A stretch of 32,065 nucleotides of DNA from positions 1 to 32,065 of the forward strand of contig WBUJ01000030.1 of NCBI GenBank assembly GCA_008933795.1, in the 5' to 3' direction. Each line of letters starts with the position of its first letter. The first letter of the stretch is position 1. The notes beneath the pieces are model-generated. The model had not been told where the DNA came from. It saw nothing but the letters and a program-made list of their open reading frames with translations, and did not search any database. This document shows positions 1 through 8,362 of the stretch, in pieces. The position numbers and the translations under genes are program-made. The DNA comes from Candidatus Contendibacter sp. GTDB taxonomy: Bacteria; Pseudomonadota; Gammaproteobacteria; Competibacterales; Competibacteraceae.

Positions 1-23
1 CATCGGACGGAAACGGCGGGCGG

Positions 24-581
24 TCAGCCGGCGTCGCCCAGCAACCGGCGCAGTCGCGCCCAGTCGAATGCCGGACCCGGGTCGGTTTTGCGGCCCGGCG
101 CGATGTCGGCATGACCGACCAGCCGATCAGGCGCCAAGGTGGGATAGGTCGTCCGCAGCACGGCGACGACTGCGGCCAGCCGTGAATACTGGCGGTCGTC
201 GTAGGGAATACGATCGGCGCCTTCCAGTTCGATGCCGATGCTGAAATCGTTGCAGCGGGAGCGACCGGCGAAGTTCGACGCGCCGGCATGCCAGGCTCGA
301 CGGTGAAACGGCACGTACTGCGCCAGATCGCCATCGCGGCGAATCAGCAGATGGGCCGACACCCGCAGGTCGGCGATGGCCCGGAAATAGGGATGAGCGT
401 CCGGGTCGAGGGTGTTGGTGAACAGCGCGTCGATCCAGGGTCCGCCGAATTCGCCGGGCGGCAGGCTGATGCCATGGACGACGACGAGATCGACCGCCAT
501 TCCATCCGGCCGCTCATCGTGGTTTGGCGAGGGTCGCCGCCACGCCGCGTCGAGCAATCCGGTGGTTCGATCGATCCGCAT
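24..581 (-). CDS. ampD: AmpD-type 1,6-anhydro-N-acetylmuramoyl-L-alanine amidase
   Basis: This cytosolic zinc amidase should cleave the stem peptide from anhydro-muropeptides during wall recycling. The ATG at 579-581 is chosen because it gives 185 residues, close to the usual AmpD length, and lies 5 nt after the stop of the upstream gene; the frame stays open further upstream only by overlapping that gene. Visible family marks are VVVHGISLPPGEFG (zinc ligand His36), a conserved middle with HRRAWHAGASNF and SIGIELEG (catalytic-region Glu), and the C-terminal GHADIAPGRKTDPGP, which carries the other His and Asp ligands. No signal peptide is present, as expected for AmpD rather than a periplasmic amidase. 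It is probably cotranscribed with the FimX-like gene upstream. AmpD is commonly linked to ampC/beta-lactamase control, but nothing here shows that. The family call is secure. Confidence 0.95.
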   Translation of the reverse strand: MRIDRTTGLLDAAWRRPSPNHDERPDGMAVDLVVVHGISLPPGEFGGPWIDALFTNTLDPDAHPYFRAIADLRVSAHLLIRRDGDLAQYVPFHRRAWHAGASNFAGRSRCNDFSIGIELEGADRIPYDDRQYSRLAAVVAVLRTTYPTLAPDRLVGHADIAPGRKTDPGPAFDWARLRRLLGDAG

Positions 582-586
582 TCCGC

Positions 587-3064
587 TCACAACACCATGT
601 TTTCGAAGTCGTAGCTCATGTCGGTATGCGGGCGCTGCAGGAAGAATCCCTGCACGTAGTCGATACCGCAGGACCACAGCGTTGGCAGGGTCATGGCGTC
701 TTCGATGCCGGTGACGATGGTGGTTATGCCCGCGGCGGCCAGCGCGCGAGCCATCTGATTGAGTTGCTGCTGGCGGTCCTTGTCGTTGAGCAGATTCTGG
801 ACGAATCGTCCGTCCAGTTTAACGTAATCCACTTGCAGCAACTGGACCAGCGCCTGCGCGCGCTCGTGGCCGCTGAAATGATCCAGGGAGAGACCGCAAC
901 CCAGTTTCTTGAGTCCCCGCAGGAACGGATCCAGCGCCTGCTTGTTCAGTTCGGCGGCCATCTCCGTCATCTCGAACACCAGGTTGGCGGCCGGCACCCC
1001 GGTCTTGCTCAGGCCGCCTTGCAGCCAGTTCAGCAGTTCCTCGTCCTGCAGGATAGTGGGCGAGATGTTGATGAACAGGACTACCGACTGCCCTCGCGCT
1101 TGCCGTTCGCGCAGCACCCGGATGGAGTGGGCGATGACCCAGCGATCGAGCACCATGCCGATCCGGTGACGCTTGACCAGGGCGAACACGGTTTCCGGCA
1201 ACAGTTCCCAACCCTCGCGGTTGCGCATCCGCAGCAGCACCTCATAGCGTTCGGTGGTGTCGCCGCGCAAACTGACGATGGGTTGGAACAGCAGGGTCAT
1301 CCGCTGCTGCTGCACGGCTTCGCGGATCTCTTCCATCAGTCGTCGCTGCCGCGAATGATCCGCATCCTGGTCGGCGCTTCGGCCGTGATGAACATGAATC
1401 CGGGCATCCTTGCTGTCCCGCGCCATGCCGCTGGCCAAGTCGGCTTGCTGGATCAGGGTGGCGGCCTCGCGCAGGCCGGGGCTGGCGATGCTGATGCCGA
1501 TGCTGGTTCGCAACGGGGTATCGCCGTTGGTCAGCCGGTAAGCGTCGGTCTCCAAGCTCGCCTGCACCGCGCGGGCCGTGGCCAACAGCGCGTCCTGGGT
1601 GGCGAAGCCCAGCAGCACCATGAAAATGGCGTCGCCGAACCGGGCGGCGATCGGATCTGGACCCAGGGCGATTTTCAGGCGTCGGGCGGCTTGTTCGACC
1701 AACTCGTCGGCCGCGGCCACGTCCTGGCTTTCCACGGTATGCAGGTTGTCCAGCGCGATCAGCATGATCGCCACCGACTGCGTATTGGCGGCGGCGGCGA
1801 CCAGCGCCCGCTCCAGGTGAGCGATGAAGTAGGGGCGGTTGTACAGACCGCTGACGGTGTCCCGATTGCTGAGCTGGCTGAGCTTGCGATACAGACCGTT
1901 CCCCTGCCGCAGCCGCTTGGCGATGGCGGCGAACAGCGATTCCGGATTCAAGGGTTTGCTCAGCAGCGCCTCGCCGCTCAATCCGGTGGCGGCCAGCCGC
2001 GAGCCGACGTCGGCCTGCGCCGACAGCAGCGCCATGGGCAACTCCCGGAATGATTCGTGCTGGTGGATGGCTTGGGCCAGCGCCAGTCCATCGAGGTCCT
2101 TGAGGTCCAGGCTCATGACCAGCAGGCTGGGTTGGAAGTTGGCCAGCGCCTGCAAGACCTGCAGGGGTTGGGCCAACACCTGCGTCACCATGCCGCGACT
2201 TTCCAGCCAGCGGGCAATTTCGCGCGCCGAGGGCAGGGCGTCATCCATGATCAGGACGCGGTGGTGGAGCGGTTTGGGGATGCACTCGTCCAAGGCTTCC
2301 AGCAGCAGCGGCAAATCGACCGGTTTGAGGAAGTAGCCCGTCCCGCCGGCTTCCACCGCGTCGATTCGGGCGGTGATGTCGCCACGGTCGGCCAGGAAAA
2401 ACAGGGGGATCTCCGGGGGCAAGATCTGGCGCAGACTGGTGGCTTGTTGCAACGTCGTCTGGTTGTCGGCGGCATAATCCAGATCGATCAGCAGCGCCGC
2501 CAGTTGCCGGGATTGGGCCAGCAAAGCCTGCGCCTCGGTCAGGTTGACGGGGCGCCGAATCTGATAGCCGCCCCGCTGTTCGAGCTTGCGCGCCAGGTCG
2601 TGGGCCGATTCCGGCGCCACCAGCCACAGCGGCGGCGTCTCGGGCGCGGATGGTCCGACGGGTTTCGACCGTTCGCTCTTCTCCCAGCGCGAAAACAGCG
2701 GTACGGTGCGGGGCTCGTCGGAGGGTGGCTGGCCCGGCGCGGTTTTGCGGAGGCTGTCGTCGGAACCGGGCGTCGCGCGGCAGAGCGCGTCCGCCACGGC
2801 GATCAGCCGTTCCCGCTCCTCGCCTCGGGGCAGTTCGCCTTGCTCCAGGCATTCGCCGATCTGTTGCTCCAGTCGTTCGGCCAACACCGCGATCTTATGG
2901 CAATCCGGTCGCGGCCGAGCCAGCGTCAACACATCCCGGGCCGCGCGCTGCAGCAAGACGAAAAACTCCCGGCTCCATTTGATGTAGACGAGTTTCTCGG
3001 CGAGATCCTCAACGCGCTTGAGCTTGCCAGCGAGCGATTCCGGGGGAGAAAGTTTCGGTTCCAT
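587..3064 (-). CDS. FimX-like REC-REC-GGDEF-EAL protein with degenerate catalytic motifs
   Basis: The ATG at 3062-3064 gives 825 residues. An in-frame ATG at 3148 would add 28 residues, but they read like leader DNA. Domains: an alpha-helical N-terminus (1-115); a linker; a first receiver-like domain (about 145-265); a second receiver domain (about 269-385, candidate phospho-Asp320 in VMSLDLKD); GGDEF (about 398-560); EAL (about 588-820). The cyclase signature reads FGDAIF instead of GGDEF. The EAL signature reads EVLLR, and DDFGTG is changed to LDHFSGH, while NISP, FEMTE, VKLDG and DYVQGFF are kept. FimX of Pseudomonas and Xanthomonas has the same GDxIF plus EVL degeneration and acts as a c-di-GMP receptor for type IV pilus function rather than as an enzyme. 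I infer a c-di-GMP effector with two receiver inputs in place of the REC-PAS of FimX. Residual phosphodiesterase activity cannot be excluded. Confidence 0.85.
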   Translation of the reverse strand: MEPKLSPPESLAGKLKRVEDLAEKLVYIKWSREFFVLLQRAARDVLTLARPRPDCHKIAVLAERLEQQIGECLEQGELPRGEERERLIAVADALCRATPGSDDSLRKTAPGQPPSDEPRTVPLFSRWEKSERSKPVGPSAPETPPLWLVAPESAHDLARKLEQRGGYQIRRPVNLTEAQALLAQSRQLAALLIDLDYAADNQTTLQQATSLRQILPPEIPLFFLADRGDITARIDAVEAGGTGYFLKPVDLPLLLEALDECIPKPLHHRVLIMDDALPSAREIARWLESRGMVTQVLAQPLQVLQALANFQPSLLVMSLDLKDLDGLALAQAIHQHESFRELPMALLSAQADVGSRLAATGLSGEALLSKPLNPESLFAAIAKRLRQGNGLYRKLSQLSNRDTVSGLYNRPYFIAHLERALVAAAANTQSVAIMLIALDNLHTVESQDVAAADELVEQAARRLKIALGPDPIAARFGDAIFMVLLGFATQDALLATARAVQASLETDAYRLTNGDTPLRTSIGISIASPGLREAATLIQQADLASGMARDSKDARIHVHHGRSADQDADHSRQRRLMEEIREAVQQQRMTLLFQPIVSLRGDTTERYEVLLRMRNREGWELLPETVFALVKRHRIGMVLDRWVIAHSIRVLRERQARGQSVVLFINISPTILQDEELLNWLQGGLSKTGVPAANLVFEMTEMAAELNKQALDPFLRGLKKLGCGLSLDHFSGHERAQALVQLLQVDYVKLDGRFVQNLLNDKDRQQQLNQMARALAAAGITTIVTGIEDAMTLPTLWSCGIDYVQGFFLQRPHTDMSYDFENMVL

Positions 3065-3108
3065 GGCGGATGGTCTTTTTGCGGTTCCGACGGTCGGGTG
3101 GGGAGCGG

Positions 3109-3131
3109 GCGTCAGCACTCGGTGCTGACGC
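3109..3131. promoter_or_regulatory. Perfect 10-bp inverted repeat in the leader of the FimX-like gene
   Basis: The arms GCGTCAGCAC and GTGCTGACGC flank the 3-nt spacer TCG. The repeat lies 45 nt upstream of the chosen ATG and about 20 nt downstream of a candidate -10. It could be an operator for a dimeric regulator or a leader hairpin. No T-run follows on the minus strand, so it is not a classical terminator. Confidence 0.5.
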
Positions 3132-3148
3132 TTGATAGGCGGATGCAT

Positions 3149-3154
3149 AACATA
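3149..3154 (-). promoter_or_regulatory. Candidate -10 element (TATGTT) for the FimX-like gene
   Basis: TATGTT on the minus strand lies just downstream of the fbp terminator hairpin and about 85 nt upstream of the ATG. No convincing -35 is seen (only a T-rich hexamer), so an activator may be needed. Weak call. Confidence 0.3.
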
Positions 3155-3170
3155 CTAGCAAGCGTGGCGG

Positions 3171-3209
3171 AAAAAATGGAACGCGCGACCGGGATCGTGC
3201 TCGCGTTCC
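3171..3209 (-). terminator. Rho-independent terminator of fbp
   Basis: Read on the minus strand, GGAACGCG and CGCGTTCC form an 8-bp stem (arms 3202-3209 and 3178-3185) followed by ATTTTTT (3171-3177). It lies about 80 nt past the fbp stop. The loop of 16 nt is long. A T-run (3211-3217) also follows on the plus strand, so it may work in both directions. Confidence 0.6.
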
Positions 3210-3289
3210 GTGTTTTTCCAGCGCGGTGGCTTGGCCCCGAACCGTCGATGCTGGCCGCCGACGGCCAGCGCGAAACCACCATTACGGGA

Positions 3290-4309
3290 TCACTGGGCTT
3301 CGAGGTGGTAGGAAATGACCCGTTCGACTTCGTTTTTCGATCCCATGATCACCGGACAGCGCTGGTGAAGGTCGGTGGGTTGCAGTTCCATGATCCGTTG
3401 CGTGCCGGTGGTGGCCAGCCCGCCGGCCTGCTCGACGATGAAGCTCATCGGATTGGCTTCGTACAGCAGGCGCAGCTTGCCTTCCTGGTTTTTGGCGCGC
3501 AGCTTGCGGTCGATGGGGTACAGGAAAACGCCGCCCTGGCATAGCACCCGATGCACGTCGGCGATCATCGCTCCAGCCCAGCGCATGTTGAAATCCTTGC
3601 GGCGCGGACCTTCCTTGCCGGCCAGACACTCGTCGATGTAGCGCCGCACCGGCGGATCCCAGAACCGCATGTAAGAGGCATTGATGGAGAATTCCTGGGA
3701 ATCCTCGGGAATCCGCATATTGGGGTTGGTCAGGATGTATTCGCCGATGCGCTGATCCAGGGTGAAGCCGTTGACCCCGTGACCGGTGGTGAGCACCATC
3801 ATCGAGGACGGTCCGTACAGGGCGTAGCCGGCGCAGATCTGACGCGCGCCCGGTTGCAGGAAGTCATCCTCGGCGGCTTCGCCGGCTGCGCCCTCGGGGC
3901 GGCGCATGATCGAGAAAATAGTGCCCACCGAGCCGTTGACGTCGGTGTTGGAAGACCCGTCCAGCGGATCGAAGACCAGCAGATATTTGCCGCGCGGATA
4001 CTGAACGGGTAGATGATAAACGTCGTTCATCTCCTCGGAGGCCATGGCGGCGACGTGCCCGGCCCACTCGTTGCGCTTGATGAATAGATTGTTGGAAATC
4101 ACATCCAGCTTTTTCTGGGTCTCGCCCTGGATGTTCTCGGTGTCGGCGGTGCCCAGCACGCCGACCAGGCTGCCGTAACGCACGGCGCTGGAAATAGCCT
4201 TGCAGGCGATGACGACGTCGTTGATCAGCGCGGTGAAGTCGCCCGAAACGCCCTTGATTTGCCGTTGTTCTTCGATGATGAATTCGGTGATGGTGGTACC
4301 GATAGGCAT
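3290..4309 (-). CDS. fbp: Class I fructose-1,6-bisphosphatase
   Basis: This cytosolic Mg-dependent phosphatase converts fructose-1,6-bisphosphate to fructose-6-phosphate in gluconeogenesis. The ATG at 4307-4309 gives 339 residues beginning [10 protein letters not shown], the usual length for the class; the longer open frame runs through promoter DNA. Key motifs are SEEMND near residue 91 (metal-binding Glu), FDPLDGSSN at 113-121 with metal ligands Asp114 and Asp117, and the substrate-binding stretch with [20 protein letters not shown] near the C-terminus. It is transcribed divergently from a phasin-like gene with about 200 bp between the starts, so carbon storage and gluconeogenesis share a control region here. 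In autotrophs this class can also serve the Calvin cycle, but no Calvin genes are visible in this window. Confidence 0.97.
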   Translation of the reverse strand: MPIGTTITEFIIEEQRQIKGVSGDFTALINDVVIACKAISSAVRYGSLVGVLGTADTENIQGETQKKLDVISNNLFIKRNEWAGHVAAMASEEMNDVYHLPVQYPRGKYLLVFDPLDGSSNTDVNGSVGTIFSIMRRPEGAAGEAAEDDFLQPGARQICAGYALYGPSSMMVLTTGHGVNGFTLDQRIGEYILTNPNMRIPEDSQEFSINASYMRFWDPPVRRYIDECLAGKEGPRRKDFNMRWAGAMIADVHRVLCQGGVFLYPIDRKLRAKNQEGKLRLLYEANPMSFIVEQAGGLATTGTQRIMELQPTDLHQRCPVIMGSKNEVERVISYHLEAQ

Positions 4310-4383
4310 GATGGTTATCCCTGGGTTGTGCAAAATCGGCGCGGCGGGACGGCGCGGACGCGCGCCAGTCGAGTCGCGGCCAA

Positions 4384-4389
4384 AGTATA
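4384..4389 (-). promoter_or_regulatory. Candidate fbp -10 box (TATACT)
   Basis: A good -10 hexamer on the minus strand about 75 nt upstream of the fbp ATG. The -35 region is poor. It faces away from the phasin promoter at 4465-4473. Confidence 0.4.
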
Positions 4390-4464
4390 TCATTGGACAC
4401 AAAGATTTTCGGGTTTATTGCCGCGCGAACTGCTCGAAGGTTTATGTCGCATCGCAGCATCCTT

Positions 4465-4473
4465 TGCTATACT
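4465..4473 (+). promoter_or_regulatory. Extended -10 promoter (TGC-TATACT) of the phasin-like gene
   Basis: TGCTATACT is an extended -10 element 36 nt upstream of the ATG at 4509. No good -35 is visible, which is acceptable for extended -10 promoters. Confidence 0.5.
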
Positions 4474-4508
4474 CCAAAGCGTTTCCAATACTGGATGGGG
4501 AGAATGTC

Positions 4509-4841
4509 ATGTATCAGATGCTTGCGTTGATGGGTAAGTGGGTCGCGCCGCTGCAGCGGACCAACCAGTTTGTAGTCGAGCGGGCCGAGCAATGGGCGGC
4601 GTTGCGGATGGATAGCCTGAAGGCGCATGTCGATCTGGGCGTCGCGCAGGTCAAGGTGGCGCTCAAGGTCACCGACCCGCACGGCCTGCACGAATTCACC
4701 GACAGCCAATTCGCCGTGCTGAGCTTTGTCGGCCACCGAATGCTGGACGATGGCCGGCTGCTGGCCGAGTGGGGCGCCGACAGCTACCGTCAGGCCGACC
4801 GTCTGGCCCGGCAAAACCTGCTGGGTCTGCTGTTCGGGTAA
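4509..4841 (+). CDS. Phasin-family (PHA granule-associated) protein
   Basis: A small 110-residue, mostly helical amphipathic protein beginning MYQMLALMGKWVAPLQRTNQ. The ATG at 4509-4511 follows a strong ribosome site, GGGGAGA, 6 nt upstream. The sequence (WVAPLQRTNQFVVERAEQWA, then helices rich in alternating hydrophobic and charged residues) resembles the short phasin family that coats polyhydroxyalkanoate granules. It has no signal peptide or membrane segment. It has its own extended -10 promoter, is followed by a strong terminator and so is monocistronic, as is common for abundant granule proteins. Its divergent position from fbp supports a role in carbon storage. The family assignment rests on composition and pattern and is good but not certain; another small helical stress protein is possible. 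Confidence 0.7.
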   Translation: MYQMLALMGKWVAPLQRTNQFVVERAEQWAALRMDSLKAHVDLGVAQVKVALKVTDPHGLHEFTDSQFAVLSFVGHRMLDDGRLLAEWGADSYRQADRLARQNLLGLLFG

Positions 4842-4878
4842 TCGCCGTAATCGCCGCGCGGGCTTGGGTCCGCGCCGG

Positions 4879-4906
4879 AACGCCGTCTTCAAAACGGCGT
4901 TTTTTT
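4879..4906 (+). terminator. Rho-independent terminator after the phasin-like gene
   Basis: AACGCCGT (4879-4886), a 7-nt loop, then ACGGCGTT (4894-4901), running into a T-tract at 4900-4906. It is a textbook intrinsic terminator on plus, 37 nt past the stop. Confidence 0.9.
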
Positions 4907-4929
4907 GTGCGCGTAATCGGCGGCCCTGT

Positions 4930-5322
4930 TCACCATCCCGCCAGGAAACCGAGCGGGTGGCGGGTCAGGGCGACGCTGACGATATAGCCGAACATCGCCA
5001 GGGCCGCCGCCCCGGCGGCGGCGCGGATCGGCTTGGTGGGGCCGCGCTTGAGGGCGACGCTGCCCAGGATGATGTAGGCGATCAGGGCCAGAATCTTGGC
5101 GGTGAGCCAGCCGTCGACGAACGGATATTGCTGGAGAATCAGAGTCAACCCGATGGCGCTGGCCAGGAGCACGGTATCCACCAAGTGCGGGACGATCCGC
5201 ACCCAGCGCCGCTGGAGTTGGGGGGAGTCCGCCAGCATCCACAGCCCGCGCAGCGCGAACAGAGCGAAACTGAGGACTACGGCGGTCAGGTGCAGATGTT
5301 TGAGGGCGAGATAGGTGGGCAT
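4930..5322 (-). CDS. SirB2-family membrane protein
   Basis: A 130-residue inner-membrane protein with about four hydrophobic segments (near residues 9-25, 45-65, 70-88 and 98-118). It starts MPTYLALKHLHLTAVVLSFA, the typical SirB2 N-terminus with KHLH, and ends LTRHPLGFLAGW. The ATG at 5320-5322 lies 2 nt after the stop of rimI, with a GGAACTC-like ribosome site inside the rimI end, so translation is probably coupled. The biochemical function of SirB2 is not known; the name comes from a Salmonella invasion-regulation locus. It is the last gene of the leuA-udg-rimI-sirB2 run. The open frame extends far upstream inside rimI but that part reads as shadow. Confidence 0.85.
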   Translation of the reverse strand: MPTYLALKHLHLTAVVLSFALFALRGLWMLADSPQLQRRWVRIVPHLVDTVLLASAIGLTLILQQYPFVDGWLTAKILALIAYIILGSVALKRGPTKPIRAAAGAAALAMFGYIVSVALTRHPLGFLAGW

Positions 5323-5324
5323 GT

Positions 5325-5792
5325 TTAGAGTTCCTTGGCCATCACCAGCGCGTCTTCCCGCCCGCTGGCCGATGGATAGTAACCGAGCCGCAGGCCGACC
5401 TCGCAGAACCCGGCCGAGGCGTAGAGTTGCACGGCGCGGGTATTGGAGAGACGGACTTCGAGAAAGACCGTCTGCGCCTGTTCCGAGCGCGCCCATTCCA
5501 GCAGGTGATCGAGCATCCGCCGCGCCAGCCCGCGCCCTTGCAATTCCGGGCGCACGCAGAAATTGAGGATGTGGGCCTCGCCGACCGCCGCCGACATCAC
5601 CGCGTAGGCTTGGATGAAGCCGTGCGGAGTTTCTAGCACTTGGCAGTGATACCCGGCTCGGAGGCAATCGCGCAGGATGCCATCGGTCCAGGCGAAGTCG
5701 TAGGCCCGCCGTTCGATGGCGAGGACTTCCTTCAAATCGGCGTACAGCATCGGGCGAAACCGACCGATGCCGGATTCCCGCGGGGCGCTCAT
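5325..5792 (-). CDS. rimI: RimI-type ribosomal protein S18 alanine N-acetyltransferase
   Basis: A GNAT acetyltransferase of 155 residues expected to acetylate the N-terminal alanine of ribosomal protein S18. The acetyl-CoA-binding motif A is RPELQGRGLARRM (81-93), preceded by the strand HILNFCV. Further on are FLEVRLSNTRAVQLYASAGF and the C-terminal GYYPSASGREDALVMAKEL, whose YY near the end is typical of RimI. The ATG at 5790-5792 overlaps the stop of the upstream glycosylase gene by 4 nt (ATGA), which supports coupling; a second in-frame ATG 14 codons later is possible. In many gammaproteobacteria rimI sits near tsaB; here it follows a uracil-DNA glycosylase, also a known neighbourhood. Specificity for S18 is inferred from family resemblance. 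Confidence 0.88.
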   Translation of the reverse strand: MSAPRESGIGRFRPMLYADLKEVLAIERRAYDFAWTDGILRDCLRAGYHCQVLETPHGFIQAYAVMSAAVGEAHILNFCVRPELQGRGLARRMLDHLLEWARSEQAQTVFLEVRLSNTRAVQLYASAGFCEVGLRLGYYPSASGREDALVMAKEL

Positions 5793-6715
5793 GCTTGGAC
5801 GGGGTTTGGGATCGGCGCCGGAGGTTCGGCGGCCAGCGCGCGCCGCGCCAGCCGTAAATCGTCCCAAGCTTTGCGTTTCTCGCGCGGCGAGCGCAGCAGG
5901 TAGGCGGGGTGGTAGGTGACCACCAGCGGGATCCGGGCCGGCCCGAAGCGATGCACCTGACCGCGCAGCTTGCCGATGGGTGTATCGGTCGCCAGCAGGT
6001 TCTGGGCGGCGATGCGGCCCACGGCGAGGATGAGGCGCGGCTGGATCAGCGCGATTTGCCGGTTCAGGAACGGCCGGCATCGCGCCGCTTCCTCCGGGGT
6101 CGGGTCGCGATTTTCCGGCGGGCGGCATTTCAAAATATTCCCGATGTACGCCTGCTCGCGTTTCAGGCCGACGGCCAGCAACATCGGATCGAGCAGCTTG
6201 CCGGCCCGGCCGACGAACGGTTCGCCGAGCCGGTCTTCATCGGCGCCCGGCGCTTCGCCGATCACCAGCCATTCCGCTTGGCGGTCGCCGACGCCGAACA
6301 CGGTTTGAGTACGGGTGGCGCACAGCCCGCAGGCGGTGCATTCGCGCACCGCGGTCACCAGCGTTTCCCAGTCCATTTGGCCGATAGTCACCGCCCGGCG
6401 GTCGGGCGCGGCGGGGGAGAGATCGGTGATCCCAGCGGCAGCGCTCCCGGTCAGCGGTTCCCGGTCGTCATCCATGGGTAGCGTCCAATCGTCGGGAGGC
6501 AAAAGTTCGGGATCTTTTTCATCCATCGTGGGAACCGACACGAGTTGATCTGGAATATTCCCCTCCTTGGATAAGGAAGGGTGGCGCGCGGCGCCGGGGT
6601 GGTTCGAGCTTTCCGGTGGGCAAACCTCTACCGGCCCCTCCGCCAGTGGCCGGCGCGGCAGCCACAGCGGAATGCCGAGCGCGGCGAGATATTGGCGTCG
6701 GCGGTCGTTGGTCAT
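5789..6715 (-). CDS. Family 4 (Fe-S) uracil-DNA glycosylase
   Basis: This enzyme removes uracil from DNA to start base-excision repair. Of 308 residues, 1-112 form a low-complexity acidic/proline-rich N-terminus and 113-308 the catalytic domain. The four iron-sulphur cysteines of family 4 are visible: Cys126 and Cys129 (CTAC), Cys197 ([12 protein letters not shown]) and Cys213 (AARCRPFL). The active-site motif is [20 protein letters not shown] (153-172), and the second motif is TYHPAYLLR with His269. Residues 33-53 are encoded by what looks like a dispersed repeat inserted in frame (see separate entry). The ATG at 6713-6715 lies 12 nt after the leuA stop, and the stop overlaps the rimI start by 4 nt. 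The older annotation of this family as a phage SPO1 DNA polymerase-related protein refers to the same domain. Confidence 0.93.
   Translation of the reverse strand: MTNDRRRQYLAALGIPLWLPRRPLAEGPVEVCPPESSNHPGAARHPSLSKEGNIPDQLVSVPTMDEKDPELLPPDDWTLPMDDDREPLTGSAAAGITDLSPAAPDRRAVTIGQMDWETLVTAVRECTACGLCATRTQTVFGVGDRQAEWLVIGEAPGADEDRLGEPFVGRAGKLLDPMLLAVGLKREQAYIGNILKCRPPENRDPTPEEAARCRPFLNRQIALIQPRLILAVGRIAAQNLLATDTPIGKLRGQVHRFGPARIPLVVTYHPAYLLRSPREKRKAWDDLRLARRALAAEPPAPIPNPVQA
6560..6612. repeat. Dispersed-repeat-like element inside the uracil-DNA glycosylase gene
   Basis: The stretch carrying CCCCTCCTTGGATAAGGAAG, then GGGTGGCGCGCGGCGCCGGG and GTGGTTCGA, has the build of short dispersed repeats seen between genes of many GC-rich bacteria: a CCTCC-TT-spacer-AAGGAGG-like imperfect hairpin followed by GGGGTGG. 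Here it is translated in frame on minus as residues about 33-53 ([16 protein letters not shown]) in the linker before the catalytic domain. No other copy is seen in this window. Confidence 0.5.
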
Positions 6716-6727
6716 CGCGGCGGTTGC

Positions 6728-8263
6728 TCACAGCAGTTGCGGATGCGCTCGCTCGGCCGGTTGCAATACCTTGTTGAGGGCGTTGATGTAAGCCTTGGCC
6801 GAGGCGATCACGATGTCGGTATCGGCACCCTGGCCGTTGACGATCCGGCCGCCCTTGGCAACGCGCACCGTCACTTCGCCCTGCGAATCGGTGCCGCTGG
6901 TGATGTTGTTGACCGAGTACAGCAACAGGTCCGTGCCGGTTTGCAAAATGCTCTCGATGGCCTTGAACGAGGCGTCCACCGGACCACCACCGGTTGCGGT
7001 CGCGTGGTGTTCCACGCCGTCCAGCGCCAGGGTCACCTGGGCGTTCGGGGTCTCGCCGGTCTCCGAGCACACCCGCAGATACCGCAATTTCACCCGTTCG
7101 TTTTCCGCCGCCAGATTGGCGTCGGTCACCAGCGCCTGCAAGTCTTCGTCAAAGATTTCGTGCTTCTTGTCGGCCAATTCCTTGAAACGAGCGAAAGTGG
7201 CGTTCAGCTCCTCCTCGGAAGCGAAGCTGACGCCCAGTTCCTCCAGTCGGGTGCGGAAGGCGTTGCGGCCGGAATGCTTGCCCAGCACCATGCGGTTGGC
7301 GTTCCAGCCCACGTCCTCGGCGCGCATGATTTCGTAGGTTTCGCGGTGCTTGAGCACGCCGTCCTGATGGATGCCGGATTCGTGGGCAAAGGCGTTGGCG
7401 CCGACGATGGCTTTGTTGGGTTGCACCGGGAAGCCGGTGATGTTGGCGACCAGCCGCGAGGCCGGCACGATCTGGGTCGTGTCGATGCCGGTTTCCAGAT
7501 GGAACACGTCGCGACGGGTGCGCACCGTCATCACAATCTCTTCCAGCGCGGCGTTGCCGGCCCGCTCGCCGAGGCCATTGATGGTGCATTCCACCTGCCG
7601 CGCCCCGGCCAGCACCGCCGCCAGCGAGTTAGCCACTGCCAGTCCCAGGTCGTTATGGCAATGCACCGAGAAGATCGCCTTGTCCGCATTCGGCACCCGC
7701 TCGATCAGGTTGCGGATGGTGTGGGCGAACTGGTCGGGGATGTTGTAGCCGACCGTGTCGGGGATGTTGATGGTGCGGGCGCCGGCGTCGATCACTGCCT
7801 CGGTGATCCGGCACAGAAAGTCGAGTTCGGAACGGCCGGCGTCCTCGGCGGAAAATTCCACGTCGTCGGTCCAGCGCCGGGCGCGGCGCACCGCCTCGAC
7901 CGCCCGTTCCAGCACTTGGTCCGGCTCCAGCCGCAGCTTCATTTTCATGTGGATCGGTGAGGTGGCGATGAAGGTGTGAATGCGACCCGCCGCCGCTTCC
8001 TTCAACGCCTCGCCGGCGCGGTCGATGTCGGCGTCAGCGGCGCGCGCCAGCCCGCAGACCACGCTGTCCTTGACCGCTCGCGCTACCGCCCGCACCGCCT
8101 CGAAGTCGCCGGGACTGGCGATGGGAAAGCCGGCCTCGATCACGTCCACCCGCATCCGCTCCAGCATCTTAGCGATGCGGACTTTTTCCTCCTTGGTCAT
8201 CGATGCGCCGGGACTTTGTTCGCCGTCGCGCAGGGTGGTGTCGAAAATAATCAGCTTGTTCAT
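6728..8263 (-). CDS. leuA: 2-isopropylmalate synthase
   Basis: This enzyme catalyses the first committed step of leucine synthesis, condensing acetyl-CoA with 2-ketoisovalerate. The 511 residues match the usual bacterial LeuA. The DRE-TIM barrel begins with [16 protein letters not shown] (6-21), has the metal-binding [17 protein letters not shown] (His201, His203), and [19 protein letters not shown] in the middle. The C-terminal regulatory domain (about 390-511), with [16 protein letters not shown], is the leucine-feedback domain. The ATG at 8261-8263 has a strong ribosome site, CTGGAGAGC. A promoter lies at 8335-8362, and the gene heads an apparent operon with udg, rimI and sirB2. No leucine-codon-rich leader peptide was found, so attenuation is not evident. 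A fragment of a second leuA-like gene lies upstream at 9270-9368. Confidence 0.97.
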   Translation of the reverse strand: MNKLIIFDTTLRDGEQSPGASMTKEEKVRIAKMLERMRVDVIEAGFPIASPGDFEAVRAVARAVKDSVVCGLARAADADIDRAGEALKEAAAGRIHTFIATSPIHMKMKLRLEPDQVLERAVEAVRRARRWTDDVEFSAEDAGRSELDFLCRITEAVIDAGARTINIPDTVGYNIPDQFAHTIRNLIERVPNADKAIFSVHCHNDLGLAVANSLAAVLAGARQVECTINGLGERAGNAALEEIVMTVRTRRDVFHLETGIDTTQIVPASRLVANITGFPVQPNKAIVGANAFAHESGIHQDGVLKHRETYEIMRAEDVGWNANRMVLGKHSGRNAFRTRLEELGVSFASEEELNATFARFKELADKKHEIFDEDLQALVTDANLAAENERVKLRYLRVCSETGETPNAQVTLALDGVEHHATATGGGPVDASFKAIESILQTGTDLLLYSVNNITSGTDSQGEVTVRVAKGGRIVNGQGADTDIVIASAKAYINALNKVLQPAERAHPQLL

Positions 8264-8334
8264 ACAGCGCTCTCCAGGTGGGATTCGCTCGCCACGCCGA
8301 TAGCAGGAAGTTTGATGAATCCTCATGGCGCTTG

Positions 8335-8362
8335 ATTATGGCGATTTTGCCAGCTTTGTCAG
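8335..8362 (-). promoter_or_regulatory. Sigma70-like promoter of the leuA operon
   Basis: On minus, -35 CTGACA (8357-8362) and -10 CATAAT (8335-8340) are separated by 16 nt; each box matches 5 of 6 consensus bases. The ATG is about 70 nt downstream. No leader peptide or clear attenuator hairpin is visible between them. Confidence 0.65.

Noticed and set aside
3250..3269. GCTGGCCG / CGGCCAGC hairpin just after fbp
   Set aside because: A perfect 8-bp stem, but no T-run follows on minus. The hairpin at 3171-3209 is the better terminator.
524..3544. Long plus-strand open frames opposite the FimX-like gene and fbp
   Set aside because: They are antisense shadows in GC-rich DNA. The minus-strand proteins have clear domains, and the plus frames read as His/Gln/Gly/Arg-rich sequence without motifs.
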